Source: Bacteroidales bacterium
GTDB taxonomy: Bacteria > Bacteroidota > Bacteroidia > Bacteroidales > VadinHA17
Length of the DNA: 7,923 nt
Reading direction: 5' to 3'
Assembly (NCBI GenBank): GCA_017882245.1
Contig: JADGPV010000109.1
Coordinates: 1-7,923, forward strand
Shown piece after piece: positions 1 through 6,958 of this stretch. The translations under genes and the position numbers were made by a program. Below the pieces are notes generated by a model. The model had not been told where the DNA came from and did no database searches. It saw only the letters and a list, made by a program, of their open reading frames with translations. Each line of letters begins with the position of its first letter. The stretch's first letter is position 1.

Positions 1-2166
1 GCCTGGAGTAACTCTGTCATGAAGTCGGATTCAGTATTTTATTTTGTACGGACATCCACCGTGACTGAAGCGGTTCCCGCGGGATTAAGACCCGGTGTGA
101 ATATTACAGGTGACAACAGCGCAACTTTCCTTATTTATGCCCCCTGGAAGACCAGCATATTTGTGATGGGTGACTTTAACAAATGGCTCTACTGTGATGA
201 GGGCTTTATGAAAAAAAGTCCTGACGGCAACTGGTTCTGGCTGGAGGTTGCAGGACTGGATCCCGCAAAAGAGTATGGATTCCAGTATATGATAGACGAA
301 ACAATCCGGATTCCGGATCCCTACACCACCAAGGTCCTCGATCCCTGGAACGACCAGTATATTACTTCGGCAACATATCCTGACCTGAAGGCATACCCCG
401 CGGGAATGGCTGAGGGGCTTGTTTCGGTGTTCCGGACCCGCCCGCCCGAGTATGTCTGGAAAAACAGCACATTCACACCTCCGGCAAAGGATGACCTTAT
501 CATCTATGAGCTCCTTGTACGTGATTTCGTTGCTGCGCACGACTTTAAAACGATACGTGATACCCTTGATTACCTTGACAGGCTCGGAGTTAATGCCATT
601 GAGTTCATGCCTGTCACTGAGTTTGACGGGAACAGCAGCTGGGGATATAATCCCGCGATGTACTTTGCCATAGATAAATATTATGGTCCGGCCGACAGTT
701 TTAAGGAGGTAATTGACTCATGCCACAATCGTGGAATAGCAGTGATAATGGACATGGTACTGAATCACGCCTATGGCAACAATCCTCTGGTGAAGATGTA
801 TTTCAACAGCAGCACCAACGAGCCTGCATCAAACAACCCCTGGTTCAATGTCAGAGCACCGCACACTGCTTTCAGCTGGGGATATGATTTCAACCATGAG
901 AGCAGCGCCACCAAGGCATTTGTTGACAGTATCTGTCACTACTGGATCAGCGAGTTCAAAGTTGACGGCTTCAGATTTGACTTTACAAAAGGATTTACAA
1001 ATCTGGCAACCAGCACCGATGCCGCCATGTCGGCTTATGATCCTTCAAGGATTGCTATTCTGAAACGTATGGGAGATAAGATCTGGTCGTATAAGCCTGA
1101 CGCCGCATTGATCCTTGAACATTTTACCGGTAATACAGAAGAAATGGAGCTTGCATCTTATGGTTTCCTTCTGTGGGGGGATGGTAAATATGGTTATGCG
1201 AATGCTTCAAAGGGGGCTGATTCTGATCTTTCGGAAGCATCATGGAAGAATCTCGGATGGGCCGTGCCAGGTGTAGTCGACTATATGGAAAGCCACGACC
1301 AGGAGAGGATCATGGTCACAAACCTGAACCAGGGCTATTCTGTTGCCGGCTATAATATAAGGGATTTCGGTACCGCCCTTAAACGGGTAAAGCTGACAGC
1401 TGCTTTTTTCCTGACAATACCGGGACCCAAAATGCTATGGCAGTTTGAAGAGGTCGGATATGACTATTCGATCGATTATAACGGCCGGGTAGGGGAGAAA
1501 CCGATCAAATGGGATTATTATGCTGATGCCGGCAGAAAAAATCTCTACAATAATTTTGCTGCTCTTATAGAACTGAGAAAGAGTAATCCGGCGTTCTCCT
1601 CAAATAATTACTCGCTGTTCCAGACCGGTAAGTTGAAGAGGCTGAATATACAGGATGCAGATATGGATGTGGTTGTTCTCGGAAACTTTGACCTGTACGC
1701 CGGAAATTTTGACCCGAATTTTACTAAAACCGGTACCTGGTATGAGTTTTTCAGTGGCTCAACCGTTGATGTGACTGCTGCCAGCCAGAACACACCTCTT
1801 TCACTTCTGCAGGGTGAATACAGGCTGTATACTTCCAGGCTGGTAAGCCGGCCGTCTTTCCTTCTGGGAGTTGATGATCAGCCGGCAGGCGACATCAGTG
1901 AGGGGGTGCTTTTTGAGGTCTATCCAAATCCTTTCGAAGAAGAAACGGTGATCTCCTTCACGGGCGACAATGAATACCAGCCTCATACTGTTGAGATCTT
2001 CTCGGCTGACGGCGAGCGAGTGCGGATTCTTTCCCTCCCTGCCGGCATTTCAGAAGTCACCTGGGAGGGGACAGGTAAGGGAGGCAATCAGTTATCGCGT
2101 GGGGTCTATTTCATCAGGGTCACCTCCGGCAGACTGTATTCGGTAAAAAAGGTCATCAGGTTGTAA
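1..2166 (+). CDS. Secreted GH13 alpha-amylase with CBM48-like domain and T9SS sorting tail (5' partial)
   Basis: Predicted endo-acting alpha-1,4-glucan hydrolase, exported by the type IX secretion system to the cell surface or medium. The frame is open to base 1 (codons read A-W-S-N-S-V before the Met at 19), so the gene is cut by the window edge and that Met is probably internal. Numbering from it: a CBM48-like beta domain at about 25-115 (APWKTSIFVMGDFNKW), then a GH13 barrel at about 155-530. Conserved GH13 regions are visible: region I DMVLNH (245-250), nucleophile D321 in GFRFDF, acid/base E367 in ILEHF, and transition-state D427 in ESHDQE. A C-terminal beta segment follows. The last ~85 residues are a T9SS type A sorting domain, with YPNPF at 635-639, GVYFIRV near 695 and the basic end VKKVIRL. 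It is convergent with the minus-strand operon. Substrate preference within alpha-glucans (starch, glycogen or pullulan) is not readable. The missing N-terminus should carry the signal peptide and perhaps another domain. Confidence 0.93.
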   Translation, partial: AWSNSVMKSDSVFYFVRTSTVTEAVPAGLRPGVNITGDNSATFLIYAPWKTSIFVMGDFNKWLYCDEGFMKKSPDGNWFWLEVAGLDPAKEYGFQYMIDETIRIPDPYTTKVLDPWNDQYITSATYPDLKAYPAGMAEGLVSVFRTRPPEYVWKNSTFTPPAKDDLIIYELLVRDFVAAHDFKTIRDTLDYLDRLGVNAIEFMPVTEFDGNSSWGYNPAMYFAIDKYYGPADSFKEVIDSCHNRGIAVIMDMVLNHAYGNNPLVKMYFNSSTNEPASNNPWFNVRAPHTAFSWGYDFNHESSATKAFVDSICHYWISEFKVDGFRFDFTKGFTNLATSTDAAMSAYDPSRIAILKRMGDKIWSYKPDAALILEHFTGNTEEMELASYGFLLWGDGKYGYANASKGADSDLSEASWKNLGWAVPGVVDYMESHDQERIMVTNLNQGYSVAGYNIRDFGTALKRVKLTAAFFLTIPGPKMLWQFEEVGYDYSIDYNGRVGEKPIKWDYYADAGRKNLYNNFAALIELRKSNPAFSSNNYSLFQTGKLKRLNIQDADMDVVVLGNFDLYAGNFDPNFTKTGTWYEFFSGSTVDVTAASQNTPLSLLQGEYRLYTSRLVSRPSFLLGVDDQPAGDISEGVLFEVYPNPFEEETVISFTGDNEYQPHTVEIFSADGERVRILSLPAGISEVTWEGTGKGGNQLSRGVYFIRVTSGRLYSVKKVIRL

Positions 2167-2177
2167 GGGTTTCTTAA

Positions 2178-2340
2178 ACCTCTACGAGGTATGGATTAGT
2201 TGTTCTGATCTTTTGTGCTACAATACTGAATGCGCTACGCGCAATTCGCAAATGGCAAATTTGGTACAAACGAATACATCGTAGATGTTACAGTATTGTA
2301 GCAAACGCAACCCCCATGATTATCAATTCCCCGTAGGGGA
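2178..2340. repeat. Nested palindromic element with four 13-nt mini-hairpins around one dyad axis
   Basis: Non-coding symmetric element centred at about 2259.5. The outer arms are a perfect 13-bp inverted repeat: TGCTACAATACTG (2216-2228) and CAGTATTGTAGCA (2291-2303). Inside is a second pair, ATTCG (2244-2248) and CGAAT (2271-2275). Four perfect 5-bp-stem, 3-nt-loop hairpins are placed symmetrically: ACCTC-TAC-GAGGT (2178-2190), TGCGC-TAC-GCGCA (2231-2243), ACATC-GTA-GATGT (2276-2288) and TCCCC-GTA-GGGGA (2328-2340). The two left hairpins have TAC loops and the two right ones GTA. The gaps between outer and inner hairpins are 40 and 39 nt. All share the core CTACG/CGTAG while the outer stem bases differ and remain paired. 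The core (2216-2303) could fold as a four-way junction. No target-site duplication is evident. It may be a REP- or MITE-like mobile repeat, a protein-binding or recombination site, or a structured transcript. Its function is unknown. Confidence 0.75.
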
Positions 2341-2374
2341 TACAGAAATCCGAAGAACGATTAAACAAAAACCA

Positions 2375-2406
2375 CTACTGCCTACTGCCTGCTGTGCCTG
2401 CCCTGC
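2375..2406. repeat. Short CTACTGC/CTGC-rich imperfect tandem repeat
   Basis: Two exact adjacent copies of CTACTGC (2375-2381 and 2382-2388) are followed by degenerate CTGC-type units to about 2406. The tract lies between the palindromic element and the terminator hairpin, in DNA with no plausible gene. The exact copies are few, so this may be simple low-complexity sequence or the edge of a larger interspersed repeat. Confidence 0.45.
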
Positions 2407-2424
2407 AATCTGGCGCCTTCGCTA

Positions 2425-2445
2425 AAAATGCCCACAGGGCATTTT
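2425..2445. terminator. Bidirectional rho-independent-type terminator between convergent genes
   Basis: A perfect 9-bp stem with a 3-nt loop: AAAATGCCC (2425-2433), ACA, GGGCATTTT (2437-2445). The arms are A/T at the base and G/C at the tip. The transcript therefore carries a U-tract at the 3' side on either strand (TTTTCTT on plus, TTTTTA on minus). It lies 16 bp past the stop of the minus-strand lipoprotein gene and about 260 bp past the plus-strand amylase stop. This suits shared termination of the two converging transcripts. The U-tract is short, so the efficiency is uncertain. Confidence 0.7.
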
Positions 2446-2461
2446 CTTAACGCTCGGCCCT

Positions 2462-3829
2462 CTATTTCGTCAGCACCAGATAGCCCCAGGCATCAAGCTT
2501 CAGGGACTTACCCTTGACAAGATTAAATGGTTCTCCCGAGAACAGCTCCGTGTAGCTTCCGTCAGCATTGTCTTTCATCTTTACGGTCAACGGTTTATTG
2601 CTGAGGTTGAGAAGAACAACCACCGCTGCGTCACCTTTTTCCCTCTTATAGGCGTATACATTTTTCTGATCCGTCTTCAGCGTCACAAATGTCCCCCCTT
2701 CTGTTCCGTGCCTCAGGGCAGGATGTGACGTGCGCAGATGCACCAGCTTCGTGTAGAACGGACGCAGATCACTCTCCTTCCACACTATCGGGTCACGTTT
2801 GAAGAACTCGAGTCTCTTGTCAAGATCAGCCTCCTGGCCGTTGTACAAAAGCGGAACGCCCGGACATGTGAAGATATATGCGGCAAATGCCTTCTGTGCA
2901 TCACCAAGCTTCTCGTCAATCGTTCCGTTCCACGAGTTCTCGTCGTGGTTGGTCATGAACCTCAGCCTGTAAGAATCAGGTGCATAATACCGCAGCTCAT
3001 ATTGCATCATGGTATCAAGTGCGGCAGGTCTTCGCTGGCCGGCGGCCACGGCATTCATCAGGTGATGGTGCGCCCATGCGTAGTTCATGTCAAAGGCGCG
3101 CTCAAGCAGATAGGAGTGAGCCTCGTCTTCTGCGAGCATGAGCACCGGCCTGACAGTATTGAGCTCTGTTGTAGCCCTGTACCAGAACTCCTCCGGCACC
3201 AGCCCGGGGAAGTCGCAACGGTACCCGTCAACACCCGCTTCGGCAACCCAGAACTTCATGGCGCCAACCATATAGTCCCACAGCGGCATGGCGGTATAGT
3301 CAAATTGAATGACATCAGTCCAGTCAAAAGGCGAAACGAAATTGCCCACCGAATCCTTCGCGTACCATTCCGGGAATTCAGCAGCAAGAGGATTATCCCA
3401 TGCCGAATGATTTCCCACCCAGTCGAGGATCACATGGAACCCCATATCATGCGCCTTTGCTACAAGTGTTTTAAAATCATCAAGGGTTCCGAACTCGGGA
3501 TTGACCCCCTTGTAATCTCTTATTGAATAATAGCTGCCAAGCTCACCTTTCCTGTTCTTCTCTCCAATAGGGTAGATAGGCATGAACCACAGGACGTTGA
3601 CTCCCAGCTCTTTCAGTTGCGGAAGAGCTTTTTCTACACCTGCAAAGTTTCCGGAATCGGAGAATTGTCTGACGTTGATCTCATACAGGACCATATTGCG
3701 GGTCCAGTCGGCATGTACAACGGTCGATTTAAGCTGCTCGGGTACGCTTACCGGTTTCGGGCGGCACGACACCGCCATAAAGGCTAATCCTATTACAAGA
3801 ATAATGATCTTAAAAAGGTGCTCTTTCAT
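2462..3829 (-). CDS. GH13 alpha-amylase-family lipoprotein, probably periplasm-facing
   Basis: Predicted alpha-glucan or maltooligosaccharide hydrolase of 455 residues. The N-terminus is a lipoprotein signal: short basic start, hydrophobic run at about 6-20, and lipobox AVSC with lipidated Cys22. The residues after Cys (RPKPVSVP) are basic and neutral and lack the acidic surface-export signal of Bacteroidota, so I infer attachment facing the periplasm. The GH13 barrel covers about 45-370: region I DWVGNH (136-141), nucleophile D206 in GYRCDF, acid/base E234 in MLAEDE, and NHDE (294-297) with the third catalytic D296. A C-terminal beta domain covers about 375-455. It is a compact GH13 enzyme with no recognisable binding module. 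It is last in the operon, 7 bp after the neopullulanase stop, with no clear Shine-Dalgarno sequence. All key residues are present. Whether it acts as alpha-amylase, alpha-glucosidase or transferase cannot be decided from motifs alone. Confidence 0.9.
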   Translation of the reverse strand: MKEHLFKIIILVIGLAFMAVSCRPKPVSVPEQLKSTVVHADWTRNMVLYEINVRQFSDSGNFAGVEKALPQLKELGVNVLWFMPIYPIGEKNRKGELGSYYSIRDYKGVNPEFGTLDDFKTLVAKAHDMGFHVILDWVGNHSAWDNPLAAEFPEWYAKDSVGNFVSPFDWTDVIQFDYTAMPLWDYMVGAMKFWVAEAGVDGYRCDFPGLVPEEFWYRATTELNTVRPVLMLAEDEAHSYLLERAFDMNYAWAHHHLMNAVAAGQRRPAALDTMMQYELRYYAPDSYRLRFMTNHDENSWNGTIDEKLGDAQKAFAAYIFTCPGVPLLYNGQEADLDKRLEFFKRDPIVWKESDLRPFYTKLVHLRTSHPALRHGTEGGTFVTLKTDQKNVYAYKREKGDAAVVVLLNLSNKPLTVKMKDNADGSYTELFSGEPFNLVKGKSLKLDAWGYLVLTK

Positions 3830-3836
3830 AATCAGG

Positions 3837-5681
3837 TTATTTTAGGTCTATTATCATTGCAGTTTTGGGAGGTATCTCAAACGAGGTGAGATCGTCAATT
3901 GTTTTTCCGGAGATTACTTCATATCCTTTACTGAAACCATTCAGGGACTCAATATACTTATCTTTTGTGACAGAATGACTCTTTGCGTCATTGTTGTTGA
4001 GGATGACCATTACGCTTTCCCTGTTATCATACCTGAAATAGACATAAAGTCCGTCTTCAGGCACATAATGTTTCAGTTTGCCCGTATGGATCACATCCTT
4101 GCTTTTTCTCCAGTTAAGAAGATTTTTTGTAAAATCGAAAGCTTCTTTTTCCACAGGTGTAAGGTTTGTTCCGGTGAAGACATTCTTTTTATCGCCTGCC
4201 CATCCTCCAGGGAAGTCATTTCTCAGGAATCCGTCACCCTTGCTCTTATCACCTTCCATAACAATCTCGGTCCCGTAGTAAAGCTGCGGGATGCCTCTCG
4301 TTGTAAGAATGAAGCTGAGAGCCATCTTATAGACAGCAAGGCTTTTTCCGGTCTCCGTAAAGAACCGTGTCATATCGTGATTGTCAAGGAATATCACGTT
4401 TCTGAGTGGTTCGGGATAAAGGAAATCCTGGGCCAGGACTGCGTAGAGTTTACTCACTCCCTCAGTCGGACTGCCAGGTCCGCTGAAGGCCTTGTGTGTT
4501 GCAAAGCAGACAGGGAAGTCAGTCACCGAGGGGAGGTTTGAACGGTAACCGTTGCTGTTTTTCTTATTCAATGACCAGTATGAGGTCGATGCAGGGTCTT
4601 CATACCATACTTCACCGACTATGAAGAACCCGGGGAATTCATCGGTGACACGCTTTGCCCATCGTGACATCATTTCCGGTTCAGGATAAGGGTAGGTATC
4701 CATCCTGATACCATCAAGATCCGACCAGGCTATCCACCAGAGGCTGTTCTGGGTGAGGTATGTCTCAACAAGAGGATTGCTCTGGTTAAGGTCGGGCATG
4801 GTATGATCAAACCATCCTTTCTCCATCAGGCTGATGTCACTCTCAGCCGCGTAGGGATCCATGTATGTTGAAGCCTTATAGTTGGTACGGGTAAACTTGT
4901 CGAACTGGTGTATCCAGTCATTTGATGGCAGATCCTTCATCCACCAGTGGCCTGAGCCGATATGATTGAAGATCATGTCCATCACCACCTTCAGCCCTTT
5001 GTCGTGGGCCTTTGATACAAGCTGTCTGAACTCCTCATTGGTGCCGTAACGCGGATCAGAACGATAAAAGTCAGTGGTTGAGTAGCCGTGATATGATGAA
5101 CGAGGCTGATTATTTTCAAGGAAAGGATTAAGCCAGATCCCTGTCACCCCGAGGTCCTTCAGATAGTCAAGATGGTCCGTTATGCCTTTCAGGTCGCCAC
5201 CATGTTTGCCGCCGGGGTTACTCCTGTTAATCTGCTCGGTCATGCCTTCAACATTATCATTCAGGGTGTCACCATTGGCGTAACGGTCCGGCATAAGCAG
5301 GTAAAGCACATCAGAACTGTTGAAGCCACGTGCAGGTCCTGTCGGTCTTGCAGAGAGCGGGTATTCCCGGGTAACGTGTTTCTTGCCGCTGGTGAAGGTC
5401 AGTTTTACATTTCCCGGAAGGGTCTCCCGGCTGATATTAAGGTTCACAAACAGGTAATTGGGATTTTCTGTTCTGACCAGCGTAACGACCCGAACGCCCG
5501 GGTAGTCTGCTTTAACATCATACGTTCCTATCTCCGTGCCATAGACCATCAGCTGAAGAGAGCTCTCCTTCATTCCCGTGAACCATGATGGAGGATCTAC
5601 ACGTTCAATTACCTGTCCGTTCACAGGCAAAACTGCCAGCAATGCCAGCAGTGCGGTTAAATAAAATCTTATGTTCTTCAC
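3837..5681 (-). CDS. susA: SusA-like periplasmic neopullulanase/cyclomaltodextrinase (GH13)
   Basis: Predicted hydrolase of cyclodextrins, pullulan or maltooligosaccharides in the periplasm. At 614 residues it is close to Bacteroides SusA. The GTG start (5679-5681) overlaps the upstream GH65 TGA as GTGA, and it directly precedes a good signal peptide: MKNIRFYL, a Leu/Ala-rich core, and likely cleavage VNG|Q at 22/23. There is no lipobox Cys, so the product should be soluble. Domains: an N-terminal beta-sandwich of the cyclomaltodextrinase type (about 25-112), a GH13 barrel (about 120-520) and a C-terminal beta domain (about 535-612). Motifs: DMIFNH (235-240), MPDLN (295-299, the fifth conserved region), nucleophile D328 in GIRMD, acid/base E357 in VGEVW, and D436 in FLDNHD. 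It sits between the GH65 and lipoprotein GH13 genes, so the three are probably co-transcribed. The symbol is by analogy; the surrounding order is not the classical susRABCDEFG arrangement. Confidence 0.92.
   Translation of the reverse strand: MKNIRFYLTALLALLAVLPVNGQVIERVDPPSWFTGMKESSLQLMVYGTEIGTYDVKADYPGVRVVTLVRTENPNYLFVNLNISRETLPGNVKLTFTSGKKHVTREYPLSARPTGPARGFNSSDVLYLLMPDRYANGDTLNDNVEGMTEQINRSNPGGKHGGDLKGITDHLDYLKDLGVTGIWLNPFLENNQPRSSYHGYSTTDFYRSDPRYGTNEEFRQLVSKAHDKGLKVVMDMIFNHIGSGHWWMKDLPSNDWIHQFDKFTRTNYKASTYMDPYAAESDISLMEKGWFDHTMPDLNQSNPLVETYLTQNSLWWIAWSDLDGIRMDTYPYPEPEMMSRWAKRVTDEFPGFFIVGEVWYEDPASTSYWSLNKKNSNGYRSNLPSVTDFPVCFATHKAFSGPGSPTEGVSKLYAVLAQDFLYPEPLRNVIFLDNHDMTRFFTETGKSLAVYKMALSFILTTRGIPQLYYGTEIVMEGDKSKGDGFLRNDFPGGWAGDKKNVFTGTNLTPVEKEAFDFTKNLLNWRKSKDVIHTGKLKHYVPEDGLYVYFRYDNRESVMVILNNNDAKSHSVTKDKYIESLNGFSKGYEVISGKTIDDLTSFEIPPKTAMIIDLK
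5678..5681 (-). promoter_or_regulatory. GTGA stop/start overlap, likely translational coupling
   Basis: On the minus strand the GH65 stop TGA (5680-5678) shares two bases with the GTG start of the neopullulanase (5681-5679). The sequence before the start is A-rich (AAAAGAAAATATCAAAG) with no strong Shine-Dalgarno match, as is common in Bacteroidota. The overlap suggests that the downstream gene is reached by ribosomes finishing the GH65 frame. If so, the premature GH65 stop could lower its expression. It also shows that TGA serves as a normal stop in this genome. Confidence 0.7.
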
Positions 5682-6853
5682 GACTTTGATATTTTCTTTT
5701 CTTCTCCGGGCCCGAGATTAAGGGGCTCATCATAAACTGCCAGGGGTATGGCTGCCTGAGACAGGTTCACCACCGTCACCGCTGATCCGTTAAACTCAAC
5801 CCTGAGCGGATTGTTCCTGTATCTTATAATAAAGGAGTAGGAACTCCATGCTGCCGGTATTACGGGATTAAAGCAGACTCTTTCCTTGCGTATTCTCATT
5901 CCGCCGAAGCCCTCAACAATCGCGAGCCATGCGCCGGCCATGCTTGTGATATGAAGGCCGTCCTTTACTTCCCTGTTGTAATCGTCAAGATCGAGTCTTG
6001 CAGTGCGAAGGTAGAGGGTATATGCCCTTTCAATGTCATGCAGCCTTGCAGCAAGCACGGAATGAATACTGGCCGACAGTGAAGATTCATGCACGCAACG
6101 CGACTCATAAAAGTCGAAGTTACGTCTGATGGCTTCCTCGTCATAATCATCTTCAAAGAAATATATGCCCTGAAGTACGTCTGCCTGTTTAATGAACACC
6201 GAGCGGAGGATGCGGTCCCATGACCAGTGCTGGTTCAGTGGCCTTTCGGCGGGATCGAGGTCTTTAACCGTTTGCTGGACCTTATCCATGTATCCGTCCT
6301 GTTGAAGGAAGATACCCAGGTCATAATGCACCGGGAAATACATATTATTTATCATCTCTTCCCAGAGTGCGAGTTCACATTCTGTATCAAGTTTTGTGCG
6401 TGTGATTACCGAGTTGAATTTCACAGCGCTGGTTTTGCGAAGCCAGGCAAGTGAATCGACTGTATATTTCAGTGTCCATCGTGCCAGGGTATTGGTATAC
6501 CAGTTATTGTTTACATTGTTTTCATATTCATTGGGTCCGGTAACACCGAGGATCACGTAATGTTTTTTCTCCTCCGACCAGTTGCATCGCTGCGCCCAGA
6601 ACCGGGAGATTGCAATAAGAACCTCCAGTCCGTATTCGGCAAGATAATTCTGGTCGCCCGTATGCCTGATATAGTTGTAGATCGCATAGGCGATGGCCCC
6701 GTTGCGGTGTATCTCTTCGAAGGTTATCTCCCACTCGTTGTGGCACTCTTCGCCGTTCATGGTGACCATAGGATAGAGCGCCGCCCCGCGGGTGAAGCCC
6801 AGCTTGCCTGCGTTCTCAATGGCCTTTTCGAGATGTTTATACCTGTATAGCAA
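5678..6853 (-). CDS. C-terminal fragment of the GH65 phosphorylase (catalytic barrel)
   Basis: The same frame continues after the premature stop. The first start-like codon is TTG at 6851-6853, which would give 391 residues beginning LLYRYKHLEK. That is a within-domain position, not a natural start. The sense frame actually resumes at 6955, and the 34 codons before the TTG (including YWDTE) are clearly GH65. Numbered from the TTG, the fragment holds catalytic Glu109 (GPNEY), Lys222-Gln223 (KQADV), the SSLS phosphate loop at 257-260 with His264, and a C-terminal beta domain ending KKISKS. Independent translation from the TTG would lose active-site residues. Confidence 0.8.
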   Translation of the reverse strand: MLYRYKHLEKAIENAGKLGFTRGAALYPMVTMNGEECHNEWEITFEEIHRNGAIAYAIYNYIRHTGDQNYLAEYGLEVLIAISRFWAQRCNWSEEKKHYVILGVTGPNEYENNVNNNWYTNTLARWTLKYTVDSLAWLRKTSAVKFNSVITRTKLDTECELALWEEMINNMYFPVHYDLGIFLQQDGYMDKVQQTVKDLDPAERPLNQHWSWDRILRSVFIKQADVLQGIYFFEDDYDEEAIRRNFDFYESRCVHESSLSASIHSVLAARLHDIERAYTLYLRTARLDLDDYNREVKDGLHITSMAGAWLAIVEGFGGMRIRKERVCFNPVIPAAWSSYSFIIRYRNNPLRVEFNGSAVTVVNLSQAAIPLAVYDEPLNLGPGEEKKISKS

Positions 6854-6955
6854 TAGGTTGCGGGCAACATGACTATCAGCGGTACTAAGGTAAAACGGTA
6901 ATACAAAGGCTTCTGTATCCCAATAGGTGCTGCCGCCGTATTTTTCTCCGGTAAA

Positions 6956-6958
6956 TCA
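6956..6958 (-). other. Premature in-frame TGA in GH65
   Basis: Plus-strand bases TCA at 6956-6958 read TGA on the minus strand, between AAA (Lys) and TTT (Phe). The flanking protein is GPK and FTGEKYGG. A single G-to-T change at the first codon position of GGA (Gly) would create it. There is no shift in frame and no insertion or deletion nearby. The following C is not typical of suppressed stops: the context is TGA-TTT, with no obvious selenocysteine-type hairpin noticed downstream. Confidence 0.85.

Noticed and set aside
2178..2190. The ACCTC-TAC-GAGGT hairpin as the terminator of the plus-strand amylase
   Set aside because: The stem is only 5 bp and no U-tract follows directly; it fits better as one unit of the symmetric element, and a stronger hairpin lies at 2425-2445.
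2216..2303. A tRNA or tRNA-like gene, because the core can be drawn as a four-way junction
   Set aside because: The 13-bp outer stem and 5-bp, 3-nt-loop arms do not fit tRNA geometry, and no T-loop (TTCRANY) or anticodon arm is present.
2178..2303. An integron attC site or a MITE with target duplication
   Set aside because: No RYYYAAC/GTTRRRY core pair was seen at the arm ends, no cassette integrase is in the window, and no direct duplication flanks either the 2216-2303 core or the 2178-2340 element.
2178..2340. A CRISPR array, since four 13-nt repeat-like units occur
   Set aside because: The units differ in sequence, are far too short, occur in opposed orientations and have no regular array of spacers.
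2738..3526. A 262-residue open frame on the plus strand, antisense to the GH13 lipoprotein gene
   Set aside because: It lies wholly opposite a gene with all GH13 motifs, its translation is Cys/His/Arg-rich and unlike any family, and it has no leader; it is a shadow of the real codon pattern.
3975..4541. A 188-residue plus-strand open frame, and a similar one at 5172-5588, opposite the neopullulanase gene
   Set aside because: Both are antisense to a well-supported enzyme and show no recognisable domain or start context.
6956..6958. TGA recoded as glycine, as in genetic code 25
   Set aside because: The window is clearly Bacteroidota, GGA/GGC/GGT serve as Gly throughout, only one internal TGA occurs, and the same gene terminates at a TGA overlapping the next start.
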